Positions 1-5,253 of a DNA stretch of 5,253 nucleotides are shown piece after piece. The stretch comes from Gammaproteobacteria bacterium (lineage in GTDB: Bacteria > Pseudomonadota > Gammaproteobacteria > UBA4575): NCBI GenBank assembly GCA_028281205.1, contig JANQKJ010000139.1, positions 1 to 5,253 of the forward strand, written 5' to 3'. Both the position numbers and the translations under genes were made by a program. Under the pieces are notes generated by a model. The model had not been told where the DNA came from. It did not search any database and saw only the letters and a program-made list of their open reading frames with translations. The stretch's first letter is position 1, and each line of letters opens with the position of its first letter.

Positions 1-1123
1 CCTCAACACCCGTCATTGGATCAACTATTGTTTCAGGATTAGGTGGCGCAGGTCTGAATGAAACTAATGCACGATCAGTTCCGTCCCATAATGGATAAGG
101 TGTTGTAAAACGTCCGCCAGGAGAAAATGAGTCATCGAAGTTGACAGTCAAATTGGTTAACTGAACTTTTGTTTGACCATTACAATTTTGCGGAAGACCC
201 GGGTTAGGCTCGCATGCATCAGAATAATTTTTTACATCCAATAACATAATTGCACCCGCTTCATTAGTACCAGATAAAGGCATTAATGAAGTCATTACGC
301 GACCATCTTGTATTTCGCGTGGATGTAAAAAACTGTTGCCTGGACTAAACGCACCATAGTGGACAAATAAGTTTGTTCCATCTGGGTTGGTAAAGAACAC
401 CGGGAAATGATTTCTGTCTGCGAAGTGATCCCAACGCGAATACATAATCTCGCCCGTTTTTAATACTGTCGCATTCCTGTCATGACTTTGGTTAAAAGAA
501 ATTTGGGTAATTTCTTGTGTTCCAGGATCAAGTACATGCAACGCAATGGTTGCTTCACGCTCATACTCGTCCAAATATTTGTACGGCTCGACATTTTCCT
601 CAAGCATTTTTTGTTGTGTTGTTTTTTGTCGACTCGAAGAGAATACAATGCGGCCATCTGGTAAATAGGCAGGGTCTACATCATCGGCCAATTCTGCAGT
701 CGCAGTATCTTGAATCAAACGCGACATGGTGTTTGCGGTCAAATCGATCTCCCAAATGTTGAAAGTAGCATCGCTTGGCCCACGCATAGCGAACACAACT
801 TTAGTCGCATCAAAATTTACTTCAGGGTCAGAAACATCGCCAAGCCCTTGTGTATAAGAAGACGTTAGATTTGTCGATTCTGATAACGGTGCTGATACAT
901 TTTTCATGTATAAGTCACCACCTGGTGAAAAACGCACACCGTCAGTAGGGTTACCTAATGCTTCTGTGTTGCGTTGTGCATAAATGATAGGGAAATCACC
1001 ATTAATAATGACGCCATCTTCATCACCAGAGCCACCACCACAACCTGTTATTGTTGTGATGCTGGTTGCCCCAAAAATTGCCCACACACATGCTTGCAAG
1101 CTTCTAGTCCATTTAACCGACAT
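1..1123 (-). CDS. HzsA-related PD40 beta-propeller lipoprotein, N-terminal 374 residues (partial)
   Basis: The gene begins at ATG 1123-1121 and stays open to the left edge, so 374 codons are seen and the C-terminus is missing. An in-frame TAA lies upstream, and GGAGAAG stands six bases before the ATG, which fixes the start. Residues 1-28 form a lipoprotein signal with lipobox ITGC (Cys28). A Gly-rich linker follows, and Gly at +2 suggests outer-membrane sorting. The mature part shows PD40/TolB-like blade motifs: DGVRFSPGGD (61-70), FDATKVVFAMR (104-114), YLPDGRIVFSS (153-163), QISFNQSHD (207-215), YSRWDH (228-233) and PREIQDGRVM (268-277). The order of these motifs resembles, from memory, large proteins annotated as related to the hydrazine synthase alpha subunit. 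That does not imply anammox chemistry. No haem-binding CxxCH motif occurs in the visible part; family members can carry further domains later. The family call is moderately sure, the lipoprotein propeller call surer. Substrate and function are unknown. Confidence 0.7.
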   Translation of the reverse strand, partial: MSVKWTRSLQACVWAIFGATSITTITGCGGGSGDEDGVIINGDFPIIYAQRNTEALGNPTDGVRFSPGGDLYMKNVSAPLSESTNLTSSYTQGLGDVSDPEVNFDATKVVFAMRGPSDATFNIWEIDLTANTMSRLIQDTATAELADDVDPAYLPDGRIVFSSSRQKTTQQKMLEENVEPYKYLDEYEREATIALHVLDPGTQEITQISFNQSHDRNATVLKTGEIMYSRWDHFADRNHFPVFFTNPDGTNLFVHYGAFSPGNSFLHPREIQDGRVMTSLMPLSGTNEAGAIMLLDVKNYSDACEPNPGLPQNCNGQTKVQLTNLTVNFDDSFSPGGRFTTPYPLWDGTDRALVSFRPAPPNPETIVDPMTGVE

Positions 1124-1129
1124 GACCGA

Positions 1130-1136
1130 CTTCTCC
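1130..1136 (-). promoter_or_regulatory. Ribosome binding site of the HzsA-related lipoprotein
   Basis: GGAGAAG on the minus strand, six bases before ATG 1123. It is the clearest Shine-Dalgarno match in the window and decides the start of the lipoprotein gene. Confidence 0.75.
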
Positions 1137-1143
1137 GAAAACT

Positions 1144-1159
1144 CTGTTTACGTGAACAG
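1144..1159. promoter_or_regulatory. LexA-box-like palindrome ahead of the lipoprotein gene
   Basis: The 16-mer CTGTTTACGTGAACAG is an exact CTGT-N8-ACAG, the known consensus of gammaproteobacterial LexA operators. The symmetry extends one base on each side (T and A), giving 16 of 18 positions symmetric around a central ACGT. It lies 20 bases upstream of the lipoprotein ATG and next to its ribosome binding site, where a bound repressor could block expression. The core TTACGTGA is less AT-rich than strong E. coli SOS boxes, so affinity may be low. A different dimeric regulator, or an mRNA hairpin near the ribosome binding site, would also explain it. No clear -35/-10 pair was found in the surrounding gap (1124-1313). 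Confidence 0.4.
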
Positions 1160-1313
1160 AATCTAGTTATTTATGCTGGCGATTATTGTTGAGACTAAAG
1201 ATGTGAAGTGGTCGATGTTGATAAACGGCAAACGCCTTCAGATGGATGGAGCAAATTTAATTTTGTGAAAAACTTCAATAAAAACAGTATAGATAGATAA
1301 TATTTCTGTGATG

Positions 1314-2303
1314 CTATTCAATATTTTGCAACCCACTGGAAAAGAGCAAGTTAGCTTCATTATCGACAATAATTCCCTCAATAGCTTCGAGGGATTCCAG
1401 TAGTTTCAACCCTTCACGAGCACCCAGAACAAATACACTCGTTGAGAGTGCATCCGTATCCATAGCCGTGGGGCCTAAAATAGTCACACTGTGCACTTTA
1501 CGTGCAGAATCTCCTGTCTTTGGGTCAATAATATGATGGTATCTTACGCCATCTTCGTCGAAATAGCGCTCATAATCACCCGAAGTCGATAGTGCTTCAT
1601 TGACCAGAGGTATCTTGGCAATCACCTTCTCTCTATTAAGAGGGTGACGTATGCCAATCACCCACGGGCGACCCTCCCGATCACCAAGAATACGTGTGTC
1701 GCCTCCAGCCGAAACAAAAATCCGTTCCACACCATGCTCTTGTGCACGAGTGATAGCTAAATCGACCGCATAGCCCTTGGCAATTCCGCCGAGATCAATT
1801 CGTACTTGTGGCTGTTTAAAATGAATAGTTTTGCGATTGGCATCAAGAACAATATGCTTATAGTTAACACCTTGTAACTGCTGCTGAATATCAGACTTAG
1901 TTGGACGTACGGCATTACGGTAATCATACAAATACCCCACACTGGCAAAAGTGACATCAAACGCACCATTAGTCATCTGCGAATAATGTAGTGCGTGGTC
2001 AATCACAGCGTACAATTCATCTGTAACCGGCAATACCTCAGTAGCTGCGTTCTTATTTACCAATGATAATTCACTGGTTTCAATATAAGGGCTCATGCTT
2101 TGATTGACTTCATGCATGGTCTGAATCACCAAGTCTGCGACTTGTTGAGCAATGCGTTCATCCTGATGCCAGACTTCAGTGTGGATTGTAGTGCCCATTA
2201 TTTCCGCATCACGCACCACCCATTCACTGCTGTATGCGGTAGTTATTTGAGCAAGCATGAAAATAACAACAAATAATTTATGCATAGGAATTTGCTTATT
2301 CAT
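1314..2303 (-). CDS. apbE: ApbE, FAD:protein FMN transferase, exported
   Basis: A complete 329-residue protein, usual length for the family. ApbE moves FMN from FAD onto a Thr or Ser of exported redox proteins such as NqrC, RnfG or NosR-type subunits, in a Mg2+-dependent reaction in the periplasm. Visible family motifs in order are MGT (36-38), SELSLVNKN (77-85), GAFDVTF (113-119), DLGGIAKGYAVD (170-181), SAGGD (198-202), GIRHP (217-221), LSTSGDYER (238-246), HHIIDPKTG (256-264) and the metal-binding region AMDTDALSTS (280-289). Residues 1-25 form a Sec-type signal peptide, probably cut near TTAYS-S. It has no lipobox cysteine, unlike the lipoprotein ApbE of E. coli and Salmonella, so a soluble periplasmic form is inferred. 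Neither Met1 nor the alternative Met7 (ATG at 2285-2283) has a strong Shine-Dalgarno. The gene is divergent from moeA (80 bp) and 190 bp upstream of the lipoprotein gene. Its flavinylation target is not in the window. Confidence 0.95.
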   Translation of the reverse strand: MNKQIPMHKLFVVIFMLAQITTAYSSEWVVRDAEIMGTTIHTEVWHQDERIAQQVADLVIQTMHEVNQSMSPYIETSELSLVNKNAATEVLPVTDELYAVIDHALHYSQMTNGAFDVTFASVGYLYDYRNAVRPTKSDIQQQLQGVNYKHIVLDANRKTIHFKQPQVRIDLGGIAKGYAVDLAITRAQEHGVERIFVSAGGDTRILGDREGRPWVIGIRHPLNREKVIAKIPLVNEALSTSGDYERYFDEDGVRYHHIIDPKTGDSARKVHSVTILGPTAMDTDALSTSVFVLGAREGLKLLESLEAIEGIIVDNEANLLFSSGLQNIE

Positions 2304-2383
2304 TCATATATATTCTACGATGCTTATCAATAGCATACACTTTAATGTATTAACACAGCAGACTAAGCAGCATATTCAACGCT
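2304..2383. promoter_or_regulatory. Divergent apbE/moeA intergenic region with two adjoining inverted repeats
   Basis: These 80 bp must hold the upstream signals of both apbE (minus) and moeA (plus). Two inverted repeats adjoin: ATGCT-N7-AGCAT at 2320-2336 and ATACA-N6-TGTAT at 2335-2350. Either could be an operator for a dimeric regulator acting on both genes. The AT-rich stretch TATATATA (2307-2314) is near apbE. Only weak hexamers can be picked for moeA, for example TTATCA at 2324 and TATTAA at 2348, so no promoter is called. There is no clear Shine-Dalgarno before moeA. Confidence 0.35.
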
Positions 2384-3664
2384 ATGGCAGACAGTAACCA
2401 ATCTAAAGACATTAAATATGACCCGAGTTGCATGGATGATTACGACCCATCATCTATGGACGCACAAATTGCCCAACAACATATATTGCACAATATCAAT
2501 GCAATTACTGAAACAGAAACAGTCCCTATCCGTAATGCTTTGCACCGTGTGTTAGCTGAAGAAATTCATTCGACAATTAATGTTCCCAGTCATACCAATT
2601 CCGCAATGGATGGCTACGCTATTCACAGTAAAGATATTCCGTCGACTGATACTAAAACCTTAAAACTTATTGGTACTGCCTGGGCAGGAAGACCATTTGA
2701 TGGCACTGTAAACCAAGGAGAATGTGTGCGTATCATGACAGGTGCTGTTATGCCAGATAGTACAGATACTGTTGTGATGCAAGAACATGTAGAAGTCAAT
2801 GACGACAATGTCACTATTGATACAAAACAAAAGGCTCACCAAAACGTGCGCCAAGCAGGTGAAGACATTGCGCAAGGCGATTGTGTATTTAAACCTGGAA
2901 AATATTTTCACCCTTCAGATATCGGTTTAATTGCTTCATTAGGCATTGCAGAAGTTAACGTTTATCGAAAACCTAAAGTGGCATTTTTTTCTACTGGTGA
3001 TGAACTCGTATCAATAGGTACTGAATTAAAACAGGGCCAGATCTACGATAGTAATCGCTATACCTTGTGGAGCATGCTGACACGCCTGGGTGTTGATATT
3101 AATGACCTTGGCGTAATACGCGACACACCAGAAGCAGTAGAAAGTGCTTTCAAACAAGCTTCAGAAAATACAGATATTGTGATTACTTCAGGTGGCGTAT
3201 CTGTTGGTGACGCAGACTTTGTAAAAGAAACATTGGAAAAACTCGGTGAAGTAAACTTTTGGAAAGTTGCTATGAAACCCGGCCGCCCACTCGCTTTCGG
3301 GAAAATCAATGACGCTTACTTTTTTGGCTTACCCGGTAACCCGGTATCTGTCATGGTGACATTTTATATATTTGTGCAAGCTGCAATTGAAAAAATGATG
3401 GGCTGCACACCCAAGCCCCGCATTCAAATTCAAGCAATTTCAAATACTGACTTAAGAAAACGTCCCGGCCGTGTAGAATACCAACGCGGTGTGTTTCATA
3501 TTAATGAGCAAGGTCAATACGAAGTCTCTAAAACAGGCATGCAAGGCTCTGGCATATTAAGATCTATGTCTGACGCAAATTGTTTTATTTATCTTCCCAT
3601 AGAAAGTAGCGGTATTTCCAAAGGTGACTTAGTAGAAATCTGGCCATTTGATTCATTTGTTTAA
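2384..3664 (+). CDS. moeA: Molybdopterin molybdenumtransferase MoeA
   Basis: A complete 426-residue protein that inserts molybdate into adenylylated molybdopterin, the last step of molybdenum cofactor synthesis in the cytoplasm (EC 2.10.1.1). It aligns along its length with E. coli MoeA (411 residues, recalled) with a constant offset of 19. Key residues are all kept: Asp76 in NSAMDGYA, Thr119 in MTGA, Glu207 in STGDEL, Asp247 in IRDTP, Asp278 in SVGDAD, Lys294 and Lys298 in FWKVAMKPG, and Pro317 and Pro320 in GLPGNPVS. The middle section from about 195 to 340 is the MoCF/MPT-binding domain, and the last 80 residues are the C-terminal beta domain. The extra N-terminal leader holds a near-repeat DPSCMD/DPSSMD, resembling leaders I recall from other proteobacterial MoeA. 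That supports Met1 even though the Shine-Dalgarno is poor; Met17 is the alternative. No other cofactor gene (moeB, moaA, mobA, mog) is adjacent. It converges with the gene at 3728, 63 bp away. Confidence 0.97.
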   Translation: MADSNQSKDIKYDPSCMDDYDPSSMDAQIAQQHILHNINAITETETVPIRNALHRVLAEEIHSTINVPSHTNSAMDGYAIHSKDIPSTDTKTLKLIGTAWAGRPFDGTVNQGECVRIMTGAVMPDSTDTVVMQEHVEVNDDNVTIDTKQKAHQNVRQAGEDIAQGDCVFKPGKYFHPSDIGLIASLGIAEVNVYRKPKVAFFSTGDELVSIGTELKQGQIYDSNRYTLWSMLTRLGVDINDLGVIRDTPEAVESAFKQASENTDIVITSGGVSVGDADFVKETLEKLGEVNFWKVAMKPGRPLAFGKINDAYFFGLPGNPVSVMVTFYIFVQAAIEKMMGCTPKPRIQIQAISNTDLRKRPGRVEYQRGVFHINEQGQYEVSKTGMQGSGILRSMSDANCFIYLPIESSGISKGDLVEIWPFDSFV

Positions 3665-3727
3665 GTTTAAATTAATGGAGTCTAACTCTATTGATCCGCT
3701 ATTCTCTTAACCTAATACTGAATATAG

Positions 3728-4099
3728 CTAATTATCACTATTTACTCTCTCTACAACTCTTAACTGCGGTTTCCCTTTCTTAACTATTTTAAATTGAGAC
3801 TCTTTTTCGCTCCTGTGATAATAAACTGTAAGCGCCTTATTCCCTCTAAACAGCATATAAAATCTAAATATCTCATTTGCTTTTACAAAATCATCAAAGC
3901 TCCTCTGAAAAAGTCTAGACCACTTCCACTTATTATATTTATAAATAAGCCATTTTATTGGAGTATTTCTTCTTTCCTTCAACGCATTACCAGCAGCGAT
4001 CAACCTTAAAAGAAAATCTCCTTCTTCATGAGATAAGGTGATCTTAATTTCTTCATTTTCAAAAAATTCTTGCTTTAAATTTTCAATTTCTTCTTGCAT
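3728..4099 (-). CDS. Hypothetical soluble protein, 123 residues
   Basis: I do not recognise this family. From ATG 4099-4097 it has 123 residues; a TTG directly before it (4102-4100) would add one. There is no signal peptide or membrane segment, so a cytoplasmic location is inferred. Residues 1-30 are acidic and probably helical (EEIENLKQEFFENEE). Residues 48-66 are strongly basic and aromatic (KWLIYKYNKWKWSRLF), a possible nucleic-acid, membrane or protein-contact surface. A likely beta-rich end follows (ALTVYYHRSEKESQFKIVKK). The Shine-Dalgarno is weak. It is the last gene of a four-gene minus-strand run, 61 bp after the previous stop, and converges on moeA. The DNA is more AT-rich than moeA. 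An immunity or accessory role is possible only by context. Confidence 0.6.
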   Translation of the reverse strand: MQEEIENLKQEFFENEEIKITLSHEEGDFLLRLIAAGNALKERRNTPIKWLIYKYNKWKWSRLFQRSFDDFVKANEIFRFYMLFRGNKALTVYYHRSEKESQFKIVKKGKPQLRVVERVNSDN

Positions 4100-4160
4100 C
4101 AAAATAGCGGCCCATCGACAAGAATAATATCTGGAAAACTATCATCTTTAGATTACTAAT

Positions 4161-4595
4161 TCACTTGGTAGAAAAATATTTATTATTCTCTTTAGTTAAT
4201 ATTCCTTCAGCGAGAGGGGCAACATTCACTTCCCACACATAAAACAACTTACCATCTATAGTGAATTCTTCAAAGATTAAATCATTTTTATTAAATTGTT
4301 TTTTATACTTTTGCATCAATATTGGGTCAGCCGATACGCTTCGTGACCTAGGAATATATCTATCAAAAAATTTATCCATAAACATGAAGAACTCTTCTTC
4401 CCTATTACCTAGTTCTATACAAAGATTATTTTTTTCATTTACATTAAATTTGAAATCGGTTTTATCAAGTTCATTAATCAAATAATTATTAAGATTAGCA
4501 TCCATATCAACCACTCGATACTCACAGTCCATGCTATTTACACATGCCATAAAGTTTAAAACACAAACTGTAATTATTATTGATATGATTTTCAT
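4161..4595 (-). CDS. Hypothetical exported protein or lipoprotein, about 144 residues
   Basis: I do not recognise this family. The frame is open from ATG 4640 (159 residues), but the second ATG at 4595-4593 is preferred because MKIISIIITVCVLNFMAC then becomes a normal N-terminal signal: a basic start, a hydrophobic core and Cys18 in a loose lipobox (FMAC). Two more cysteines follow at 24 and 59 of this form, so a disulfide is an alternative to lipid attachment. The mature part is acidic and lysine-rich. It includes an EEEFFMFMDKFFDRYIPR stretch and ends in a probable beta-strand pair (LIFEEFTIDGKLFYVWEVNV). Neither start has a visible Shine-Dalgarno. It lies 94 bp (49 bp if ATG 4640 is used) after the two-helix membrane gene and 61 bp before the 123-residue gene, all on the minus strand, so co-transcription is likely. 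The DNA is strongly AT-rich. Confidence 0.6.
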   Translation of the reverse strand: MKIISIIITVCVLNFMACVNSMDCEYRVVDMDANLNNYLINELDKTDFKFNVNEKNNLCIELGNREEEFFMFMDKFFDRYIPRSRSVSADPILMQKYKKQFNKNDLIFEEFTIDGKLFYVWEVNVAPLAEGILTKENNKYFSTK

Positions 4596-4689
4596 TTTAT
4601 TAGTGTAACAAAACAAGGAATCAATAATATCAGACTGCATTGATTTTATATTAGCGAATTAGACAATAAAACATGGTCTATATCATTTG

Positions 4690-4998
4690 TTAACTCAATT
4701 CTGATAACAACTTTTTTACATTCCAAATCATATATAAAAGCAGTACTACAATTAACATAAGAATATATATAGATACTCCCAAATATAGAATTATTTTATT
4801 CAATAGCATTTTGATAAAACTTAAATCCTCAACCGAAATCGACTCTTGTAACATGCTAACAATATTGGGAATATAGTCATAATAAAAAATAAATAAAAGC
4901 GAGGATGTAATCAACACGATTAATGCAACAAACACAATTAATGGCTTGAATGCGAGCCTATCTAGCCTCTTGTAATGTTTACTTAATCTATAGTTCAA
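4690..4998 (-). CDS. Hypothetical inner-membrane protein with two transmembrane segments, 102 residues
   Basis: I do not recognise this family. The start is TTG (4998-4996); no ATG is usable in frame upstream of the first membrane segment. AAGAGA (5013-5008) stands nine bases before it. Residues 1-18 are rich in Lys and Arg. Membrane segment 1 spans about 19-40 and segment 2 about 69-92. The connecting loop (41-68) contains DYIPNIVS and SVEDLS, and the C-terminus starts with VKK. The positive-inside rule puts both ends in the cytoplasm and the loop outside. The stop of the upstream gene is only 35 bp away, so the two probably share a transcript. Small two-helix proteins of this type occur as immunity or accessory partners of secreted toxins, among other roles; nothing in the sequence decides this. 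Confidence 0.6.
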   Translation of the reverse strand: MNYRLSKHYKRLDRLAFKPLIVFVALIVLITSSLLFIFYYDYIPNIVSMLQESISVEDLSFIKMLLNKIILYLGVSIYILMLIVVLLLYMIWNVKKLLSELS

Positions 4999-5007
4999 AT
5001 CAAATAA

Positions 5008-5013
5008 TCTCTT
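5008..5013 (-). promoter_or_regulatory. Ribosome binding site supporting the TTG start
   Basis: AAGAGA on the minus strand, nine bases before TTG 4998-4996. It is the main reason to accept a TTG start for the two-helix membrane protein. Confidence 0.4.
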
Positions 5014-5033
5014 AGTATATAAATAAAAAATAA

Positions 5034-5253
5034 CTAGTCACATTGTGGCTGACAATTAGGTGCGTGTGGATTCAATTCACAAAACTTTCTCTTGGTCTCT
5101 TTATCTACAGGTAAAGGACTATTCCAGTCAGGAAAACTTGAAGGTGTAGGTTGAATAGAGTCTTTGCTATTATCAGCTTCACCAGGCTCTGGCCCCATTC
5201 CATGGTCGTTAATCGTGTCTTGAAGATCTCTCATATTTTCTCGAATTTGTTCC
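5034..5253 (-). CDS. C-terminal part of an unidentified Pro/Cys-rich protein (partial at right edge)
   Basis: The reading frame ends at TAG 5036-5034 and is open through the right edge, giving six more residues (EQIREN) before the first visible Met. It is therefore most simply the C-terminal 72 residues of a longer protein. Alternatively ATG 5234 starts a 66-residue protein, since GAGA lies six bases upstream. The first section (EQIRENMRDLQDTIND) looks helical. A flexible stretch rich in Pro, Gly, Ser and Asp follows. The end is compact and cysteine-bearing: KRKFCELNPHAPNCQPQCD, with CX8CX3C spacing. No family is recognised. Short Cys/Pro ends of this sort occur at the C-termini of some Rhs-like and other secreted toxins, but this resemblance is weak and from memory. 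It is the first visible gene of the AT-rich minus-strand run. Confidence 0.5.
   Translation of the reverse strand, partial: EQIRENMRDLQDTINDHGMGPEPGEADNSKDSIQPTPSSFPDWNSPLPVDKETKRKFCELNPHAPNCQPQCD

Noticed and set aside
482..762. Open frames on the plus strand and a 65-codon minus-strand frame within the lipoprotein region.
   Set aside because: They overlap a continuous 374-codon frame with a lipobox, ribosome binding site and propeller motifs, and their translations show no protein-like pattern.
974..1192. Two overlapping plus-strand open frames across the start of the lipoprotein gene.
   Set aside because: They are antisense to the signal peptide and upstream region of a well-supported gene, with no ribosome binding site and no recognisable domain.
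1227..1236. GGC-AAAC-GCC hairpin between apbE and the lipoprotein gene as a possible terminator.
   Set aside because: The stem is only three base pairs with no T-run on the minus strand, far too weak for rho-independent termination.
1284..1291. TATACT-like -10 box on the minus strand upstream of the lipoprotein gene.
   Set aside because: No acceptable -35 hexamer lies 16-18 bases upstream, and the position is far from the start codon.
3676..3687. GAGT-CTA-ACTC in the convergent spacer after moeA as a possible terminator.
   Set aside because: A four-base-pair stem without a following T-run on either strand is not a convincing terminator.
4102..4152. A 17-codon open stretch on the minus strand (SKDDSFPDIILVDGPLF) ending in a TGA that overlaps the ATG of the 123-residue gene, loosely like the PDxILVDG segment of UvrC.
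   Set aside because: It follows a TAA directly, has no start codon or ribosome binding site, and is too short for a homology claim. A gene remnant cannot be excluded, but nothing else supports one.
4660..4680. TAGAC-N11-GTCTA inverted repeat between the membrane protein and the exported protein.
   Set aside because: Five-base arms with a long AT loop are expected by chance in DNA this AT-rich, and no T-run follows.

Overview
The window looks like a chromosomal segment of a gammaproteobacterium. The MoeA protein aligns along its length with E. coli MoeA as I recall it, and it carries an N-terminal DPSCMDDYDP-type leader that I associate with MoeA of gammaproteobacterial relatives. The ApbE and the lipoprotein also fit a Gram-negative cell envelope. 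I cannot name the genus; a marine or Thiotrichales-like lineage is only a guess.

Layout. Positions 1-1123 (minus strand) hold the first 374 codons of a large outer-membrane-type lipoprotein with a PD40/TolB-like beta-propeller, resembling proteins related to the alpha subunit of hydrazine synthase (HzsA). Its C-terminus lies beyond the left edge. Positions 1314-2303 (minus) encode a complete exported ApbE flavin transferase. After an 80-bp divergent intergenic region with two adjoining inverted repeats comes a complete moeA on the plus strand (2384-3664), with all expected active-site residues. From about 3665 to the right edge the DNA becomes clearly AT-rich (sampled 60-base lines about 20-37% G+C, against about 47-55% in sampled lines of apbE and moeA). 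It holds four minus-strand genes that I do not recognise: a soluble 123-residue protein, a secreted or lipid-anchored protein of about 144 residues, a 102-residue protein with two membrane segments and a TTG start, and a Pro/Cys-rich coding end that runs off the right edge.

How the genes work together. moeA serves molybdenum-cofactor synthesis in the cytoplasm. ApbE attaches FMN covalently to exported redox proteins and lies upstream of the HzsA-like lipoprotein on the same strand, so a shared link to envelope redox metabolism is possible but unproven. The right-hand cluster looks like an accessory island: one strand, short gaps, low G+C and envelope-directed small proteins. It converges on moeA. 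A palindrome that exactly fits the gammaproteobacterial LexA pattern CTGT-N8-ACAG lies just ahead of the lipoprotein ribosome binding site, and is the most specific regulatory signal in the window. No RNA genes, insertion sequences, CRISPR arrays or convincing rho-independent terminators were seen.
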